Origin: Cladorhizidae sp. MBARI D1340-BT2
Taxonomy: Eukaryota > Porifera > Demospongiae > Poecilosclerida > Cladorhizidae
Length of the DNA stretch: 64,000 bases
Assembly: GCA_028752905.1 (NCBI GenBank)
Contig: JAQNBH010000013.1
Location: 22,255,477 to 22,319,476, forward strand
Direction: 5' to 3'
The notes below the pieces were generated by a model. It had not been told where the DNA came from. It made no database searches and was given only the letters and a program-made list of their open reading frames with translations. A program made the position numbers and the translations under genes. Positions 63,390-64,000 of the stretch are shown piece by piece (within the stretch, counting starts at the first letter, position 1; every line of letters starts with the position of its first letter).

Positions 63390-63956
63390 GTGAAGTGTGG
63401 ATAATCTACGAAGCTAACAGGTTTAGCATCAAGTAAGAGTACAATTCATAACTGCCCTAATTAACAAGACCAAAGTCCCAGATTTTGTCAACTGATAGAG
63501 AAGGCCCTTATCTGCAACATGTCAACAGATTATCAATAAATGTAGTGGTTTTTCACTGGCAGGCCACCGCTTTGGCAACTGGAAAACGCCAGGAAATATC
63601 GCAAACCTTACCACTTAAAATCACCATAACTTGCTAATACTTAGAGTACTCAAACTTTTGGCACATACAAAAGACAGATAATTAGAAGGGCTATCCGGTG
63701 ATATAAAAATTATCTTTTTTGGGTAAAGTGTAGAACAGTTATGAGCTTTACGGCAAAAAAAAAGATTTTTGTGGGAAAAATGAGAAACATATAGACCAAA
63801 TTAGGGCAAATATCAAGATAGAGAACACATAATGAAACCTATCATTCGAATCATATCAAGTCCATTACAGTGAAGTGTGCAGAATATATGGATGTTTGTA
63901 TCAAGAGAGAGCACTTAGAGAGTCCTATCTTAATAGCTTTACATCAAGTCTATTCA
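63390..63956 (+). repeat. Unit 72, class S (567 bp, shortest)
   Basis: Beta core with private GCTAACAGGTTTAGC and CCACTTAAAATC and a disrupted tract (AAGATTTTTGTGGGAAAAATG). The most diverged tract in the window. Confidence 0.94.
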
Positions 63957-64000
63957 GTGAAGTGTGGATAATCTACGAAGCTAACATGTTTAGCATCAAG
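63957..64000 (+). repeat. Unit 73, partial (first 44 bp)
   Basis: Starts after A3-short and stops at GCATCAAG, which is by chance the exact left border of the inserted segment. The array continues past the window. Confidence 0.9.

Larger units (their letters stand above)
1..64000. repeat. Higher-order satellite DNA array filling the window
   Basis: The window is a continuous tandem array of 72 complete units plus one partial unit, all in the same direction. I located each unit by its opening GTGAAGTGTGGATAATC (GTGAATAATC in a few copies). Start-to-start distances fall into only three classes: 567-572, 908-911 and 1095-1097 bp. Copies differ by scattered substitutions, homopolymer length changes and whole-module gain or loss. 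There is no spacer, mobile-element interruption or inversion. Module A3 is about 36% GC by count (31 of 87). No open frame longer than 92 codons exists. Function is unknown; arrays like this usually form heterochromatin, but that is inference. The family and the organism are not recognised. Confidence 0.97.
62295..64000 (+). repeat. Array zone 7: L-S and a partial unit
   Basis: Units 71-73. The copies carry several substitutions not seen elsewhere in the window. Confidence 0.88.

Noticed and set aside
1..64000. CRISPR array
   Set aside because: There are no short identical repeats separated by unique spacers. Everything between repeats is itself repeated, and there are no cas-like genes.
1..64000. 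Ribosomal intergenic spacer repeats
   Set aside because: Some spacers contain similar nested subrepeats, but no rRNA gene sequence appears anywhere in 64 kb, which is longer than ordinary spacers.

Overview
The whole 64-kb window is one uninterrupted, head-to-tail satellite DNA array. I see no protein gene, RNA gene, transposon with coding capacity, inversion or unique spacer in it. All 73 repeat copies lie in the same orientation. The sequence is AT-rich, non-coding and hierarchically repeated, which points to eukaryotic heterochromatin (pericentromeric, subtelomeric, or a sex or B chromosome). I do not recognise the family and cannot name the host.

Building blocks. Two related modules alternate: A (about 78-89 bp, opening GTGAAGTNTGCAGAATAT) and B (about 85-96 bp, opening GTGAAGTGTGGAGAATCTAT). 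A+B pairs are 169-185 bp, about the spacing of a nucleosome. Inside both modules the hexamer ATCAAG recurs every 38-52 bp, hinting at an older half-module. One B module per unit (B0) is split by an about 379-bp segment unlike the rest. ATCAAG is repeated on both sides of that segment, and removing it restores a B module of exactly 96 bp. It carries a 10-bp inverted repeat near its ends (TGCCCTAATT / AATTAGGGCA). I read it as an old short mobile-element insertion that was later amplified with the satellite.

Units. Counting from each B0 there are 72 complete units and one 44-bp start. They come in three size classes that differ only by whole modules: L, 1095-1097 bp, B0-A0-B1-A1-B2-A2-B3-A3 (32 copies); M, 908-911 bp, lacking A0-B1 (18 copies); S, 567-572 bp, B0-A3 only (22 copies). 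Labels used below: alpha core = CCATGTCCC and beta core = CCAAAGTCCC about 80 bp into the unit; A3-short = last module with TTTGTATC and GCTTTACATC; A3-long = TTTGGTATC and GCTATACATC. Every core after A3-short is alpha, every core after A3-long is beta, all S units are beta, and no two S units are adjacent.

Layout. 1-3100: M, L, L. 3101-6966: M and S alternating. 6967-29970: L units with scattered S. 29971-37702: M and S. 37703-52516: L, S, then twelve L units in a row made of two alternating subtypes (x/y dimer of about 2192 bp, plus a 4384-bp repeat). 52517-62294: S and M. 62295-64000: L, S and the start of another unit. Multi-kilobase stretches recur at fixed offsets (6436, 7532, 11586 and 26870 bp), so the array is a mosaic of segmental copies produced by unequal exchange. 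The main interest lies in this nested architecture, the captured insertion, recombinant units that reveal breakpoints, and variant sites that often fall on CpG.
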